NCBI GenBank assembly: GCA_002298695.1 | Contig: DBLB01000159.1 | Location: 1 to 13,599 of the forward strand | Length of the DNA: 13,599 nucleotides | From: Clostridiales bacterium UBA735 | Lineage (GTDB): Bacteria; Bacillota; Clostridia; Oscillospirales; Oscillospiraceae | Direction of reading: 5' to 3' | In this document: positions 6,359 through 13,333 of the stretch, piece by piece | How the letters are laid out: each line of letters opens with the position of its first letter | How positions within the stretch are numbered: the first letter of the stretch is position 1 | Made by a program: the position numbers and the translations under genes | The notes under the pieces: generated by a model | Told to the model about the DNA's origin: nothing | The model's database searches: none | The model's input: the letters and a program-made list of their open reading frames with translations, nothing else

Positions 6359-8517
6359 CCATTTACCGCATGACCGCCAGCTTCGGAAAATTGCAGAACG
6401 AGACGCTCGAACTGCATGACGGCCTGAATATCCTCACCATGCCGAACGAGAGCGGGAAAACCACGTGGAGCGCATTTCTGCTCGCCATGTTCTACGGCAT
6501 TGACACCGCGGAACGCGCCAAAGCGGGCTATCTGCCCGCCAAAACGAAATATAAGCCCTGGTCCGGCGCGCCGATGCAGGGCAGCGTCGAACTGGACTGG
6601 AACGGCCGGCGCATCGTTCTCGAGCGCACCAGCCGCGGCAAGACGCCGATGGGGCAGTTCCGCGCCTATGAAAAGGAGTCCGGCGCGCCGGTGGAGGGTC
6701 TGACCGGCGAAAACTGCGGACAGGTGCTGCTCGGTGTGCCGCGCAGTGTCTTTGAGCGCAGCGCGTTTGTCCGGCAGCTCGGCCTCGCGGTCGGCGCGGA
6801 CGATGCGCTGGAAAAGCGCCTGTCCGCCCTCGTCACTTCCGGCGAGGAAGACGTCAGCGCCGCCGAGACGGCCCGCCGCCTGCGCGAGCGGAAGAACCGC
6901 ATCCGCCACAACAAAACCGGCCTCCTGCCGGACGCCTGCCGCCGGTTGGAGGACATCAGCGCCCGATTGGAGCAGCTCCGCAGCTCCACTGCGCAGCAGC
7001 AGGCGCTCCGCGCCCGTCAGAGGGCGCTCCGGGAACAGCAGGAGGAGCTTCGGGAAATTCAGGCCGGGCTGACGGTGCTGGAAAACCGGAAGAAATTACA
7101 GCAGAAATACGACGCCAAAGCGGCCATGATCGACGCGGCCAACCGTCTCGCCGGTGCACAGGCGCACACGGGCAAGCTCCCGGCGCGAGCGGTGCTCGCT
7201 GACCTGCAATCCCGCATCCGCACGGTTGAAGCGATGGAGATCCCGCCGGAACCGCCCGCGCCGCCGTCGGCACCGGACTGCCCGGAGGCGCTGCGCGGCG
7301 TGCCGGAGGCGCAGCTCATGGAAAAGGCCGCGCGCGACGGGCGCGAGTTCGACCGGCTGACCGCCATCCGCCGCCGCCCTGCGATCCGGGGCATGCTGAC
7401 GCTGGCGTTCTTCGCCGCAGCCGCCGTGCTGTGCGGCGTTTTTCTGAAAAATCTTCCGCTCTGCGCCGTCTGCGCCGCGCTGGCGCTGGGCGGCGGTATC
7501 CTGTTTCTGTTCGACCGGCGGCACAACCGGCAGTATGACGCGCAGCTGGCCGAGGCCGACGCACTGCTGACCCTTTACGGCCGGCACAGCCGCGACGAAT
7601 TCTCCGCTTGCGCTGCAGATTACCGCGCAGCACTGCTGCGCTGGCAGCAGGAAACGGAGCAGCTCAGCCGTGAGGCCGCACAGCGGCAGCGCCTTTTGGA
7701 CGAGCAGGCGCGGCAGACTGCGCAGCTCATCGGCAGCGCCGCCATGCTCCGCCCTGACGTCCAAAGCCTGGACGACGCTGCGCGCGCCGCGGCTGAGGCA
7801 CTGGCTGCCTGGGACGGGCTTGCTGCCGCGCAGACCGCGGCCGCGCAGACGAAGATGCAGTACGATGCCGTCTGCGCCGCACTGGATGGCGTGGAGGAGC
7901 AGCCGCTCCCGGCGCGCGATCTTTCAGGTTGGACGCCGGTTTCCGTCCGTGCGGAACTGACGCACACGGAGATGGAGCTGGCCTCCGTCCAGTCGCGCAT
8001 CGACCAGACGCAGGGCAGCCGCGCCGCGCTCGGCGACCCCGCTGCGCTGGCCGCTGAGCAGGAGGCGCTTACCGCACGCATCCGCGAGCTGGAGATGCAG
8101 TATGACGCCGCCGGATTGGCCGAGGCCGCCTTACAGGAGGCCGCAGCCGAAATGCAGCGCCGCTTTGCTCCGGCTCTGACTGAGGAAACAGGGCGGCTGT
8201 TTGCGGCGCTGACGGATGGAAAATACGACCGGATGCTGCTGGACCGTCAGATGGAGGTGATGGCGGGCGAGAGCGGCGAGGCGGTGCTCCGCCCCGGCGG
8301 ATATCTCAGTGCCGGCACGCAGGATGCACTCTACCTTGCGCTGCGCCTTGCCATCTGCCGGTTGGCCCTTCCGGCGGACACGCCGGTCGTGCTGGACGAC
8401 GCGCTCGTCTGCTTCGACGATGCACGGCTGAAAAACGCCCTCGCCGTCCTGCGGCAGGAGGCGCAGGCGCGCCAGATCCTGCTGTTTTCCTGCCAGTCCC
8501 GCGAGGGTGCGGGCTGA
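6355..8517 (+). CDS. YhaN/SbcC-like AAA ATPase with coiled coils and a central membrane hairpin
   Basis: A 720-residue ABC/SMC-type ATPase of the YhaN class, partner of the preceding metallophosphoesterase. The N-terminal half of the ATPase carries Walker A (PNESGKTT, 30-37). Coiled coil runs ~170-340, then two adjacent hydrophobic spans at ~346-386 (about GMLTL to FLFD) separated by a short turn, then a second coiled coil ~388-640. The C-terminal half has the signature-like LSAGTQDALYLALRLA (651-666) and Walker B VVLDDALVCFDD (678-689). The CxxC zinc hook of SbcC/Rad50 is absent; the membrane hairpin takes its place at the coiled-coil apex, as in Bacillus YhaN. The protein is thus likely tethered to the membrane by its apex. 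The GTG start overlaps the upstream stop, with a GGAGGGGAGGG site ahead of it. It lies last in the operon. Confidence 0.9.
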   Translation: MTIYRMTASFGKLQNETLELHDGLNILTMPNESGKTTWSAFLLAMFYGIDTAERAKAGYLPAKTKYKPWSGAPMQGSVELDWNGRRIVLERTSRGKTPMGQFRAYEKESGAPVEGLTGENCGQVLLGVPRSVFERSAFVRQLGLAVGADDALEKRLSALVTSGEEDVSAAETARRLRERKNRIRHNKTGLLPDACRRLEDISARLEQLRSSTAQQQALRARQRALREQQEELREIQAGLTVLENRKKLQQKYDAKAAMIDAANRLAGAQAHTGKLPARAVLADLQSRIRTVEAMEIPPEPPAPPSAPDCPEALRGVPEAQLMEKAARDGREFDRLTAIRRRPAIRGMLTLAFFAAAAVLCGVFLKNLPLCAVCAALALGGGILFLFDRRHNRQYDAQLAEADALLTLYGRHSRDEFSACAADYRAALLRWQQETEQLSREAAQRQRLLDEQARQTAQLIGSAAMLRPDVQSLDDAARAAAEALAAWDGLAAAQTAAAQTKMQYDAVCAALDGVEEQPLPARDLSGWTPVSVRAELTHTEMELASVQSRIDQTQGSRAALGDPAALAAEQEALTARIRELEMQYDAAGLAEAALQEAAAEMQRRFAPALTEETGRLFAALTDGKYDRMLLDRQMEVMAGESGEAVLRPGGYLSAGTQDALYLALRLAICRLALPADTPVVLDDALVCFDDARLKNALAVLRQEAQARQILLFSCQSREGAG

Positions 8518-8538
8518 ACCGTTCTGCGAATTTCGCTC

Positions 8539-8564
8539 GCCCGGACGGCGCTTCTCGGGCTTTT
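8539..8564 (+). terminator. Weak candidate terminator after the operon
   Basis: GCCCG (8539-8543) pairs with CGGGC (8556-8560) around a 12-nt loop, followed by TTTT (8561-8564). The stem is only 5 bp, so termination may be partial and some read-through into the CarD gene is possible. Confidence 0.3.
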
Positions 8565-8599
8565 GGTACATATCCACAAAAAAAGCGGCAACTTTTTTC

Positions 8600-8628
8600 T
8601 TACCCGTCCGCAAAAAATCTGATATAAT
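8600..8628 (+). promoter_or_regulatory. SigA-type promoter of the CarD-family gene
   Basis: A consensus TATAAT (8623-8628) with TG at 8620-8621 forms a perfect extended -10. The weak -35 TTACCC (8600-8605) lies at 17-bp spacing. The leader is about 43 nt to the ATG at 8678. Confidence 0.75.
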
Positions 8629-8677
8629 GAAAACATAGAAGAAGTTGCAAAAAGAAAGAAAGGACGGGAAAAACGCA

Positions 8678-9181
8678 ATGTTTTCAGTAGGAGACATGAT
8701 TGTTTACGGCGTTGAGGGTGTTTGCCGCGTCGAAGAGGCCGGACGGCTGCGGGTGCCGGGACTGGACCGGAACCGGGACTATTACCGGCTGACGCCCTAT
8801 TATCGCGGCGGCACGATCTATACGCCGGTCGACGGCCGCGCGGTTATGCGGCCGGTCATCAGCCGCCAGTCGCTGGAAGCGCTGGTTCCGCGGCTGCCGG
8901 AGATCCCGCTGCTGGAGGACATGCCGACCGACAGCCGCAGCGCCGGTGAATATTACCGCGCGATCCTGGCTGAGCACAACTGTGAAAGGCTGCTGCGCCT
9001 GTGCAAGTCGCTGTATGCCAAACAGCAGGCGCTCTCTGCACGGCATAAAAACATCAGCTCCACGGAGCTGCGCAACTGGAAGATGGCGGAGGAGCTGCTC
9101 TACGGGGAATTCGGCTACGTGCTCGGGATCCGTCCTGCGGAGGTCAAAGCATACCTTTGCAGACATCTTCAGACCGCCTGA
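8678..9181 (+). CDS. CarD/CdnL-family RNA polymerase-binding regulator
   Basis: A 167-residue CarD-type protein. CarD family members bind the RNA polymerase beta subunit through an N-terminal Tudor-like domain and affect open-complex stability at many promoters. The N-terminus MFSVGDMIVYGVEGVCRVEE is the classic family start, followed by YYRLTPYYRGGTIYTPVD (~36-53). The C-terminal part (~80-167) is the helical DNA-binding half. I chose the ATG at 8678, which gives this start, over an in-frame TTG at 8645 that would add an 11-residue lysine-rich tail. The ribosome site (AAAGGACGGG, 8659-8668) is somewhat far from the ATG. The gene has its own promoter and terminator, so it is largely independent of the upstream operon. 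Its target promoters cannot be deduced from sequence. Confidence 0.88.
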   Translation: MFSVGDMIVYGVEGVCRVEEAGRLRVPGLDRNRDYYRLTPYYRGGTIYTPVDGRAVMRPVISRQSLEALVPRLPEIPLLEDMPTDSRSAGEYYRAILAEHNCERLLRLCKSLYAKQQALSARHKNISSTELRNWKMAEELLYGEFGYVLGIRPAEVKAYLCRHLQTA

Positions 9182-9221
9182 GCGGCGCATGTTTTCTTCG
9201 CGCTGCGCGCTGACAGCTGTC

Positions 9222-9266
9222 AAATCGGACTTCTGTGCCTCTTGAGGGCAGAGAAGTCCGATTTTT
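9222..9266 (+). terminator. Rho-independent terminator of the CarD gene
   Basis: A perfect 13-bp stem, AAATCGGACTTCT (9222-9234) with AGAAGTCCGATTT (9252-9264). The apex can pair further (TGCC with GGCA), and TTTTT ends the structure (9262-9266). It lies 41 bp after the stop codon. Confidence 0.92.
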
Positions 9267-9600
9267 ATAAAGCGATGCAAACGGTATGCAGGAGCGCTGC
9301 TGAGCGGATGCCTGTAGTGACCTCTACAGGGGGCGGATTCGCCGGAAAGTTTGCGGAGGATCGGTGCGTGCTGCCGGGCGGACAGAGGCGTCCGCCCCTA
9401 CAGGGTGCGGGGGAGATTTCGGGGGGTGTACGGGCTTGCTGATGAAGGCGCCGGCACCTACAGGGTGCGGAGAAAGAACGCAGATCGTGCGGGAGGGCCG
9501 AGGAGCGCCCATCCCTATGGGCGCGAAGGAAGCAGAGAAACCGGTTTCTCGGCTTTGGGAAGGTTTTTACGGGAAAAGTCTCCATTCTTTACAGTTTTGT
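9267..9600. other. Gene-free, hairpin-rich spacer before the SLH gene
   Basis: No credible protein is encoded; the translations are Arg/Gly/Ala-rich shadows of GC-rich DNA. Four clean inverted repeats lie in 240 bp: CCTGTAG/CTACAGG (9311-9330, 6-nt loop), GGGCGGAC/GTCCGCCC (9376-9397), GCGCCCAT/ATGGGCGC (9505-9524, 4-nt loop) and the 16-bp perfect palindrome GAGAAACCGGTTTCTC (9535-9550). The phrase CCTACAGGGTGCGG occurs twice (around 9396-9410 and 9456-9470). Confidence 0.6.
9335..9424 (+). repeat. Dispersed repeat module, copy B (hairpin core)
   Basis: Second copy of the module at 170-259, in the same orientation. The identical 8-bp hairpin stem GGGCGGAC (9376-9383) and GTCCGCCC (9390-9397) has a different loop. 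It is embedded in a larger hairpin cluster that also shares short pieces with 1-140 in a different order. Confidence 0.65.
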
Positions 9601-9619
9601 TACAAGCACGGCGCTTTGC

Positions 9620-9648
9620 TTGCATTCCTGCGGCATCTCATTTATACT
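9620..9648 (+). promoter_or_regulatory. SigA-type promoter of the SLH gene
   Basis: TTGCAT (9620-9625), an exact 17-bp spacer, then TATACT (9643-9648, 5/6). Transcription should begin near 9655, giving a ~53-nt leader with a hairpin at 9666-9684. Confidence 0.6.
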
Positions 9649-9665
9649 GAGAAGCAGAAAATACG

Positions 9666-9684
9666 GGTCTCTATACCGGAGACC
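9666..9684 (+). other. Leader hairpin ahead of the SLH start
   Basis: GGTCTC (9666-9671) and GAGACC (9679-9684) form a perfect 6-bp stem with a 7-nt loop, between the promoter and the AGGGGAGG ribosome site (9695-9702). It could stabilise the mRNA or influence initiation. It is too small to be a riboswitch, and no T-run follows. Confidence 0.35.
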
Positions 9685-9707
9685 TTTGCAGGAAAGGGGA
9701 GGACGCC

Positions 9708-10940
9708 GTGAAACGGTTCTATACATGGGTGCTGGCCCTTCTGCTTGCGGCGGCGTGCGTGCTGCCCGCGGCGGCAGCCCCGATGCAGCGGCAGGATTTC
9801 AGCGACCAGGCCGAAATTCAGAATCCGGGTGCGGTCCGGATGCTGGTCGACCTGGGATTGATCTCCGGATACACGGACGGGAGCTTCCGACCGGATGCGC
9901 CGGTGACGCGCGAGGAGATCGCCAAGGTGATCGCACTGCTGTGCACTGATGCGCCGCAAGCGGCCAATACGGCGATTTTTCAGGATACACAGGGTTCCTG
10001 GGGCAATACATTTATCTGTTTCTGTGCCGAGCGCGGGATCCTGACCGGCGACGGGCAGGGGACGTTCCGCCCGAAGGACAACGTGACCGCCCGGGAGCTG
10101 GCGAAAATGCTGCTGGTGGTGCTCGGCGAGGACGCCGAATGCTATACCGGCACGCAGTGGGCAGCGCATGTGGATGTGGATGCGCTGCACCTCGGCATCT
10201 ATGACGGATTCGGCGGGAAGCCGGCGGCGGCCATCTCACGTGACGACGCCTGCCTGCTGATCTACAACGCGATGCAGTGCCCGGCTGTGACCAATGCGAA
10301 TGCGGTCGGTGTGATGCGCTATGCGCTCGATGAACTGATGAATCCGAAAACATATCTGGAGGAGCGGTTCCAGCTGGTGCGCTACACAGGCACGCTGGAG
10401 GCCAACGAGTGCGCCGACCTGACAAGCGCGGGCAGCAAGCTGGCCGCGGGCATGAGCAAGCTGGCCGGGCACCGGGAGTTTGCGGTCTCGACCGATCTCA
10501 GCCTGCTGGGGCGGAATGTGGATATCTACACGCTGGACGGCAATGTGGTCGGTACGCCGGTGGCATCTGCCGGGGAGATCTACTACACGTTTGCGGACGC
10601 GGCGGAGCTGAAGGCCGTCTGCGATTCCAACAATTTTACGTTTGCGGAAGACTGTGCATACTATTTGAATTACGAACCGGCGGGGGCAGATCTGCTCTCG
10701 CGGCTGCCGGATCGGGCCAAGATCACGGTCATCGATCATACCGGAGACCTGAAATTTGATGCGGTTCTGGTGACGGCTGTCCGGGAGGCCGAGGTGGTCA
10801 GCACATCGCCGCTGCGCGCCCGGGTCGCGCAGACGGAGGTCGCGGTGCAGCCGTTTGCGGCAACCGACGTATTTGCGGAGGGGCAACGCGTATTCTACTC
10901 TGAGATCCGCGGTGTGGGCTATATCCGGCCTGCGAAATAA
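9708..10940 (+). CDS. Secreted S-layer-homology (SLH) domain protein
   Basis: A 410-residue exported cell-wall protein. A typical signal peptide is seen: KR, hydrophobic core TWVLALLLAAACVL, likely cleavage near AAAA-PM (~24). SLH domain 1 spans ~30-78 (FSD, AVRMLVDLGLISGYTDGSFRP, TREEIAKVIALL). Domain 2 spans ~91-140 (FQDTQGSW, AERGILTGDGQGTFRP, TARELAKMLLVVLG). A third, degenerate copy spans ~147-190 (WAAHVDVDALHLGIYDG, ISRDDACLLIYNAM). SLH triplets bind pyruvylated secondary cell-wall polymer. The C-terminal ~200 residues (~215-410) resemble beta-rich regions in other clostridial SLH proteins, but I cannot name the domain. The GTG start has AGGGGAGG five bases upstream. The gene is monocistronic, with its own promoter and terminator. 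Confidence 0.88.
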   Translation: MKRFYTWVLALLLAAACVLPAAAAPMQRQDFSDQAEIQNPGAVRMLVDLGLISGYTDGSFRPDAPVTREEIAKVIALLCTDAPQAANTAIFQDTQGSWGNTFICFCAERGILTGDGQGTFRPKDNVTARELAKMLLVVLGEDAECYTGTQWAAHVDVDALHLGIYDGFGGKPAAAISRDDACLLIYNAMQCPAVTNANAVGVMRYALDELMNPKTYLEERFQLVRYTGTLEANECADLTSAGSKLAAGMSKLAGHREFAVSTDLSLLGRNVDIYTLDGNVVGTPVASAGEIYYTFADAAELKAVCDSNNFTFAEDCAYYLNYEPAGADLLSRLPDRAKITVIDHTGDLKFDAVLVTAVREAEVVSTSPLRARVAQTEVAVQPFAATDVFAEGQRVFYSEIRGVGYIRPAK

Positions 10941-10955
10941 AATTTCAAATTTGCG

Positions 10956-10989
10956 CGAATCCGCCGGCCCGTCCGGCGGGTTCGTTTTT
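10956..10989 (+). terminator. Rho-independent terminator of the SLH gene
   Basis: CGAATCCGCCGG (10956-10967) pairs with CCGGCGGGTTCG (10973-10984) over 12 positions with one T-G wobble, followed by TTTTT (10985-10989). It begins 16 bp after the stop codon. Confidence 0.9.
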
Positions 10990-11017
10990 GCAGATGCGTT
11001 TTTCGACAGATTTCTTT

Positions 11018-11061
11018 TTAACGATATCTTAACGGAATTCACGGGGAAAAGCTGATATTAT
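11018..11061 (+). promoter_or_regulatory. Kinase-operon promoter with OmpR/PhoB-type direct repeat
   Basis: TTAACG occurs twice (11018-11023 and 11029-11034) with 5 bp between, an 11-bp period. This is the geometry used by OmpR/PhoB-family regulators and resembles the Bacillus PhoP box (TTAACA repeats). Twenty-one bases further on lies TGATATTAT (11053-11061), an extended -10 with no good -35. The repeat sits at the -35 position, as expected for a promoter activated by such a regulator. Binding by the response regulator encoded downstream is inference. Confidence 0.45.
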
Positions 11062-11107
11062 AAAATAGGGTATTATTTTGTCCGGTCAATGGGACAGGAG
11101 GTCGGCC

Positions 11108-12223
11108 ATGCAGGAGATGCGGCGGGCGCGGATGGCGCCGGAGACATTTTTTTCGTTTTCATGGGCCAACACGGCCGTCTGTATCGGGATTCTGGCAGCG
11201 GCGGCGGGGCTTTGTTTCTTTTTCCGCCTGTTCGACGATTCCGACGTCTATGTGGCGTTGATCTTCGAACTTGCGGTCGTGCTTGTCTCACGGTTCACAA
11301 GCGGTTATTTCTACGGGCTGCTGGCATCGGTCGTCGGCGTGGTCGGCGTGAACTATATCTTTACATATCCCTATTTTGCGTTCAATTTTACAATTTCCGG
11401 CTATCCGCTGACGTTCCTCGTGATGCTGGCCGTTTCAATCGTAGTCAGTGCGCTGACTACGCAGATCAAACAGCAGGAAAAAATCCGCAGCGAAGCGGAA
11501 AAGGAAAAGATGCGCGGCAATCTTCTGCGCGCGGTCTCACACGACATCCGCACGCCGCTGACAAGCATTGTGGGCGGTGTGAACGCGATCCTCGATTCCG
11601 GCGACCGGATGCCGCAGGAGACGCAGCGGGCACTGCTGGCCGATATCCGGTCAGAGGCGCAGTGGCTGGTGGGTGTGATGGAAAACCTGCTGTCGGTGAC
11701 GCGGATCTCCGGCGCGTCCAAGATCCAGAAGGAATTTGAGGCCGGTGAAGAGCTGCTCAGCGCGGCAAGCGTCAAGTTCCGCAAGCGGTTCCCGGAGATC
11801 GCCGTCGCCATCCGCGCGCCGGAGGAGCTGCTGATGATCCCGATGGACGCCATTCTCATTGAACAGGTGCTCATCAATCTGATGGAAAACGCGGCACTCC
11901 ACGGCGAGACGACCTCGCGCATCGAGCTGCATCTGCGGCGCGAGGGAGAGTGGGCGCTGTTTGAGGTAGCCGACAACGGACGCGGCATTGCGCCGGAGCT
12001 GATGCCGGTGCTGTTTACAGGCTCTGTGTCGTCCGCTGCGAAGGAATCGTCGGACGACAAACGCAATATGGGAATCGGGCTTTCCGTCTGTATGACGATC
12101 GTACAGGCGCACGGTGGGACGATGGCGGCGAAGAACCGCGAGATCGGCGGTGCACTGTTCCAATTCAGACTGCCATTGGAGGATATGGACTATGACAATT
12201 CGAGACAAGATCCTGATCATTGA
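11108..12223 (+). CDS. KdpD-like sensor histidine kinase lacking the N-terminal KdpD/Usp domains
   Basis: A 371-residue membrane kinase equivalent to the C-terminal half of KdpD (full-length about 890). Residues ~20-120 are a DUF4118-type block of membrane spans (AVCIGILAAAAGLCFFF, VALIFELAVVLVS, YFYGLLASVVGVVGV, LTFLVMLAVSIVVSAL). A short helix leads to the HisKA domain with phospho-acceptor H145 (SHDIRTPLTSI). The ATPase domain (~245-356) has the N box (NLMENA, N257/N261), G1 box (DNGRG, 289-293) and G2 box (MGIGLS, 321-326). The ATG at 11108 has a perfect AGGAGG six bases upstream; an in-frame TTG at 11078 lies before that site and is rejected. It overlaps the regulator gene by 32 bp. No kdpFABC or other potassium-uptake gene is in view, so the signal it senses is unproven. 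Confidence 0.88.
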   Translation: MQEMRRARMAPETFFSFSWANTAVCIGILAAAAGLCFFFRLFDDSDVYVALIFELAVVLVSRFTSGYFYGLLASVVGVVGVNYIFTYPYFAFNFTISGYPLTFLVMLAVSIVVSALTTQIKQQEKIRSEAEKEKMRGNLLRAVSHDIRTPLTSIVGGVNAILDSGDRMPQETQRALLADIRSEAQWLVGVMENLLSVTRISGASKIQKEFEAGEELLSAASVKFRKRFPEIAVAIRAPEELLMIPMDAILIEQVLINLMENAALHGETTSRIELHLRREGEWALFEVADNGRGIAPELMPVLFTGSVSSAAKESSDDKRNMGIGLSVCMTIVQAHGGTMAAKNREIGGALFQFRLPLEDMDYDNSRQDPDH

Positions 12224-12899
12224 GGACGAGCACACGATCGCCAACTTCATGCGCGCGTCGCTGGAGGCGCGGGACTATGAGGTCATGATCGTCGAAAACG
12301 GGACGATGGCCAGCACGCTGATCGCGTCGCACTGTCCGGACCTCATCATTCTGGATCTCGGACTGCCGGATATGGACGGAATGCAGATCCTGAAAAGCGT
12401 GCGGCAGTGGTCGAAGGTACCGATCGTGGTGGTTTCCGCGCGAAGCCACGAGCGCGACAAGGTCGCGGCGCTTGACGCGGGCGCAGACGACTATCTGACC
12501 AAGCCGTTCGGCACCGAAGAGCTTTTGGCCCGCATCCGGGCAGCGCTGCGCCATACGCGGACGATGACGAACAACGACCGGTTGGCGAATACCGGAAAAT
12601 TTCAGGCGATGGATCTGCTCATCGACTACGATAAGCATCGGGTCTACATCGCGGGGGTGGATGCGAAGCTGACGCAGAACGAATTCAAGCTCGTGGCGCT
12701 GCTGGGGCTGCACGCCGGAAAGGTGCTGACCTATGACTACCTCATCAAAGAGCTCTGGGGACCGAGCGCGCGCAACGACAACCAGATCCTGCGCGTGAAC
12801 ATGGCGAATATCCGGCGCAAGATCGAAAAGAATCCGGCGCAGCCGGAGTATATCTTCACCGAAACCGGGATCGGTTACCGGATGGTGGAGGGCGATTGA
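12192..12899 (+). CDS. OmpR/KdpE-like response regulator
   Basis: A 235-residue DNA-binding response regulator. The receiver domain (~6-120) has the acidic pair E11/D12, phospho-acceptor D55 (LIILDLGLPDMDG), S83 and K104 (TKPF). The winged-helix OmpR/PhoB effector domain (~137-233) carries LTQNEFKLVALLGLHAGKVLTYDYLIKELWG, RVNMANIRRKIE and the wing GIGYRM. The ATG at 12192 is set by GGAGG (12178-12182) and gives a normal-length N-terminus; an in-frame ATG at 12114 would add 26 nonsense-like residues inside the kinase gene. It is the cognate partner of the overlapping kinase and by position the candidate binder of the TTAACG repeat. No clear rho-independent terminator follows. Confidence 0.9.
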   Translation: MTIRDKILIIEDEHTIANFMRASLEARDYEVMIVENGTMASTLIASHCPDLIILDLGLPDMDGMQILKSVRQWSKVPIVVVSARSHERDKVAALDAGADDYLTKPFGTEELLARIRAALRHTRTMTNNDRLANTGKFQAMDLLIDYDKHRVYIAGVDAKLTQNEFKLVALLGLHAGKVLTYDYLIKELWGPSARNDNQILRVNMANIRRKIEKNPAQPEYIFTETGIGYRMVEGD

Positions 12900-13073
12900 C
12901 AAAGACGGTTTTCCGGAAAAGAAAGCCGGTCTGAAAATACGGAGACGAGAGCGATTCACCTGATTCTATATCTCAATATTGCTCCATAAATACCGATATT
13001 TCCTGATTTTAGCGCGTTTTCTGCACAAACATCCACTATATTACTTCATGCACTTCCATACTACTCCACGCCG

Positions 13074-13094
13074 AAATGGTGTAAAAATGGTGTA
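13074..13094 (+). repeat. Tandem direct repeat AAATGGTGTA, 11-bp period
   Basis: Two perfect 10-mers separated by one base, inside a TTCCATAC/GTATGGAA inverted pair (13054-13099). The layout resembles protein-binding arrays such as recombinase or repressor sites. No integrase gene lies in the window. Confidence 0.5.
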
Positions 13095-13167
13095 TGGAAA
13101 ATCGGATCGCAGGCGCGAAAATGACACACTACTACTGCCCCCCAAAAAAATCGAGTGAAAGCTCTGA

Positions 13168-13227
13168 TGAAACACACAGCCATCGGCATGACCGCCCACC
13201 GGATATGCCGATGGTTGTTTCATTTTT
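13168..13227 (+). terminator. Long stem-loop with T-run (possible terminator)
   Basis: CCATCGGCAT (13180-13189) pairs with ATGCCGATGG (13205-13214) in a perfect 10-bp stem. The outer arms TGAAACA (13168-13174) and TGTTTCA (13216-13222) extend it past a small bulge, and TTTTT (13223-13227) follows. In form it is a good plus-strand terminator, but the nearest upstream plus-strand gene ends 269 bp away. It may belong to a deleted or displaced gene, or act on the minus strand as a 3' end for the HxlR gene. Confidence 0.55.
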
Positions 13228-13333
13228 ATTCGGATGATCTTGACGCGTCCAAGGAATATTCCACACTGCGCGCGCGTAGACTCATGGTGTAGGGGCGTTT
13301 CTCGATGACTATAAAACAGAAAGCCAGAAGTTA

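Larger units (their letters stand above)
12900..13333. other. Gene-free, AT-richer region with repeats
   Basis: No convincing gene in 434 bp: a 98-codon minus-strand reading frame (13041-13337) shows no domain-like pattern or good start. The region holds a tandem 10-mer AAATGGTGTA (13074-13083 and 13085-13094), flanking inverted repeats TTCCATAC (13054-13061) and GTATGGAA (13092-13099), a long hairpin at 13168-13227, and adjacent palindromes GACGCGTC (13242-13249) and GGAATATTCC (13253-13262). Composition is visibly more AT-rich than the genes around it, particularly 12950-13110, so it may be a junction or scar of past insertion. Confidence 0.5.

Noticed and set aside
9311..9470. Repeated CTACAGG phrases as a CRISPR array
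   Set aside because: Repeats are short (7-14 bp), unevenly spaced, and lack uniform spacers; no cas gene is nearby.
9666..9702. Leader of the SLH gene as a riboswitch
   Set aside because: The leader is about 53 nt with a single 6-bp hairpin, too small for any riboswitch class I know, and no alternative terminator is present.
10236..11042. A 268-codon minus-strand reading frame covering the SLH gene and its terminator
   Set aside because: It runs through the terminator hairpin of the SLH gene, has no ribosome site at its start, and shows no domain-like sequence.
12903..12932. TTTTCCGGAAAA palindrome flanked by AGACGG/CCGGTCT after the response regulator, as a terminator
   Set aside because: The arms pair only with bulges and no T-run follows (gaaaat), so it does not meet the rho-independent pattern.
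13287..13297. cgcccctacac (minus strand) as a third copy of the dispersed repeat
   Set aside because: Only about 10 bases match the repeat core and the hairpin arm is missing; chance cannot be excluded.
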